Below are positions 4,636 through 5,702 of a DNA stretch of 5,702 nt, in pieces. Position numbers and translations under genes: made by a program. Under the pieces are notes generated by a model that made no database searches, had not been told where the DNA came from, and saw nothing but the letters and a program-made list of their open reading frames with translations. This DNA is from Actinomycetota bacterium (GTDB lineage Bacteria; Actinomycetota; Acidimicrobiia; Acidimicrobiales; Acidimicrobiaceae), in assembly GCA_004366215.1 (NCBI GenBank), contig SIRY01000041.1:1-5702 (forward strand), in the 5' to 3' direction. Numbering within the stretch: position 1 is the stretch's first letter; each line of letters starts with the position of its first letter.

Positions 4636-5702
4636 TCACCGTGGGCTGGAAGCGGGGGGCTCGATCACGTCAGTGCCGAGGTACGGCGTCAGCACACGAG
4701 GGAGCCGCACCGAGCCGTCCGGTTGCCGACCGACCTCGAGGAGCGCCGCGATGACCCGTGGCCAGGCGAGGGCTGAGCCGTTCAGCGTGTGGACGAACTC
4801 AGGCCGGGCACCGGGTGTCGGTCGGAACCGAATGTTGGCTCGACGTGCCTGGTAGTCGGTGAACCACGAAACCGACGACACTTCGAGCCACGAGCCGACG
4901 CCAGGGGCAAAGACCTCGAGGTCGAAGGTGCGAGCTGCAGACTGGCCGAGATCGCCGGTACACAGGTCGACGACTCGGTAGGTGAGTTCGAGCTCTTGGA
5001 GCAGGGTCTCGGCACGATGGAGGAGTTCGAAGAGCATCTGCAGAGCGTCTTCGGGTGCCGTGAGTGCGAGGATCTCGACTTTGTCGAACTCGTGGAGCCG
5101 AAGAAGGCCGCGAGTGTCGCGACCTGCTGCACCCGCCTCGCGTCGGTAGCACGGCGTCGCCGCCGTGAGGCGCTTGGGCAGCACGCTGCGCTCGAGGATC
5201 TCGTCACGGTACAGGGATGTCAGTGGGACCTCGGCGGTGGGTATGGCGCACAGGTCGTCTCGCTCGACGATGTAGGCCTCGTCGGCAAACTTTGGCAGCT
5301 GGCCAGAGGCCACCATCGTTGCTCGGCGCACGAGCGTCGGCGGATGGATCTCCTCGAACGCATCGGCGTGGCGATCGAGCGCAAAGGTCGTCAGGGCTCG
5401 CACGAGCCGGGCCCCAAGACCCCGGTAGAGAGCGAACATCGACCCCGCGATCTTCGTTGCTCGCTCAAAGTCGAGGATGCCGAGCTCGCGTCCGATGTCA
5501 TAGTGCGGTACGGGCTTCCTGGCGAGGAGGTGCGACGTCACATCGATCTCCGGCGTCACGGCGCCGTGCGACGGGCTCCACTGCCGAAGGACCACGTTGT
5601 CGCGAGCGTCGTCGCCGATCGGCGTCTCAGGGCTCGGCAGGTTGGGGACGACGAGCCAGAGCGTGTCGCGTCGCGCCGTGAGCTCATCGACCTGCCTCTC
5701 GA
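4636..5702 (-). CDS. serS: Seryl-tRNA synthetase, N-terminus cut by window edge
   Basis: Class II aminoacyl-tRNA synthetase charging tRNA-Ser with serine using ATP, cytoplasmic and essential. The frame is open to the right edge; 354 residues plus stop are visible, so roughly 70 N-terminal residues (most of the tRNA-binding coiled-coil arm) lie outside, given a usual length near 420-430. Visible in order: the end of the arm and the LVVPNLPSPETPIGDD linker, RQWSPSHG, the motif-1 region ending EIHPPTLVR, GQLPKF, the serine-pocket IPTAEVPL (about 5239-5260), motif 2 CYRREAGAAGRDTRG (about 5107-5151), the EVSSVSWFTDYQARR block, and motif 3 NGSALAWPR (about 4756-4782) with its conserved Arg. The C-terminus ends a few residues after LTPYLG. 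A GTG at 5595 is not the start: the reading frame upstream continues with recognisable SerRS sequence. It is the first visible gene of the - strand cluster. Confidence 0.95.
   Translation of the reverse strand, partial: ERQVDELTARRDTLWLVVPNLPSPETPIGDDARDNVVLRQWSPSHGAVTPEIDVTSHLLARKPVPHYDIGRELGILDFERATKIAGSMFALYRGLGARLVRALTTFALDRHADAFEEIHPPTLVRRATMVASGQLPKFADEAYIVERDDLCAIPTAEVPLTSLYRDEILERSVLPKRLTAATPCYRREAGAAGRDTRGLLRLHEFDKVEILALTAPEDALQMLFELLHRAETLLQELELTYRVVDLCTGDLGQSAARTFDLEVFAPGVGSWLEVSSVSWFTDYQARRANIRFRPTPGARPEFVHTLNGSALAWPRVIAALLEVGRQPDGSVRLPRVLTPYLGTDVIEPPASSPR

Noticed and set aside
4636..5595. serS as a complete 319-residue gene starting at 5595
   Set aside because: The codon there is an internal GTG (Val); the frame continues upstream with recognisable SerRS linker sequence to the window edge.
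1..5702. Long antisense open frames on both strands
   Set aside because: They are shadows of the real genes, expected at high GC, with Arg/Ser/Pro-rich products and no recognisable domains.
1..5702. CRISPR array, tRNA or rRNA gene, insertion sequence, phage or defence system
   Set aside because: No spaced repeats, cloverleaf-like segment, transposase motif or terminal inverted repeats were seen on either strand.

Overview
This is a high-GC actinobacterial chromosome segment. It is gene-dense and shows no insertion sequence, repeat array, RNA gene or prophage. Three protein-level signals support an actinobacterium: a resuscitation-promoting-factor (Rpf) type transglycosylase domain, SdhC/SdhD membrane anchors of the kind seen in actinobacterial succinate dehydrogenases, and a small protein resembling family DUF6295. 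A deep-branching acidophilic or Acidimicrobiia-like lineage is possible, but that is an impression and not shown by the sequence.

Layout from left to right. One gene runs on the + strand (58-1020): a secreted or membrane-tethered coiled-coil protein ending in an Rpf-like domain. Everything else is on the - strand. In transcription order (right to left) it reads: serS (cut by the right edge of the window), an unannotated 45-residue single-span membrane protein, sdhC, sdhD, a GNAT acetyltransferase, a zinc-independent quinone oxidoreductase-like reductase, a dienelactone hydrolase-family protein, and a DUF6295-like protein. The two strands converge at about 1017-1020, where the stop codons overlap.

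The - strand genes are packed tightly. There are 38 nt from serS to the small membrane ORF, an ATGA overlap from that ORF to sdhC, 1 nt from sdhC to sdhD, 11 nt from sdhD to the acetyltransferase, and a TGATG overlap into the reductase. The only larger gap (68 nt from the chosen start) lies before the dienelactone hydrolase. It holds a 12-bp interrupted hairpin that may end the first transcript or regulate the second. The hydrolase and the DUF6295-like gene then follow with 8 nt between them.

Functionally the window joins a housekeeping gene (seryl-tRNA synthetase) to the membrane-anchor half of respiratory complex II. The catalytic subunits sdhA and sdhB do not follow sdhD, where sdhCDAB operons would put them. 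The most interesting item is the 45-residue membrane protein, translationally coupled to sdhC. It is a candidate accessory subunit or assembly factor of succinate dehydrogenase.
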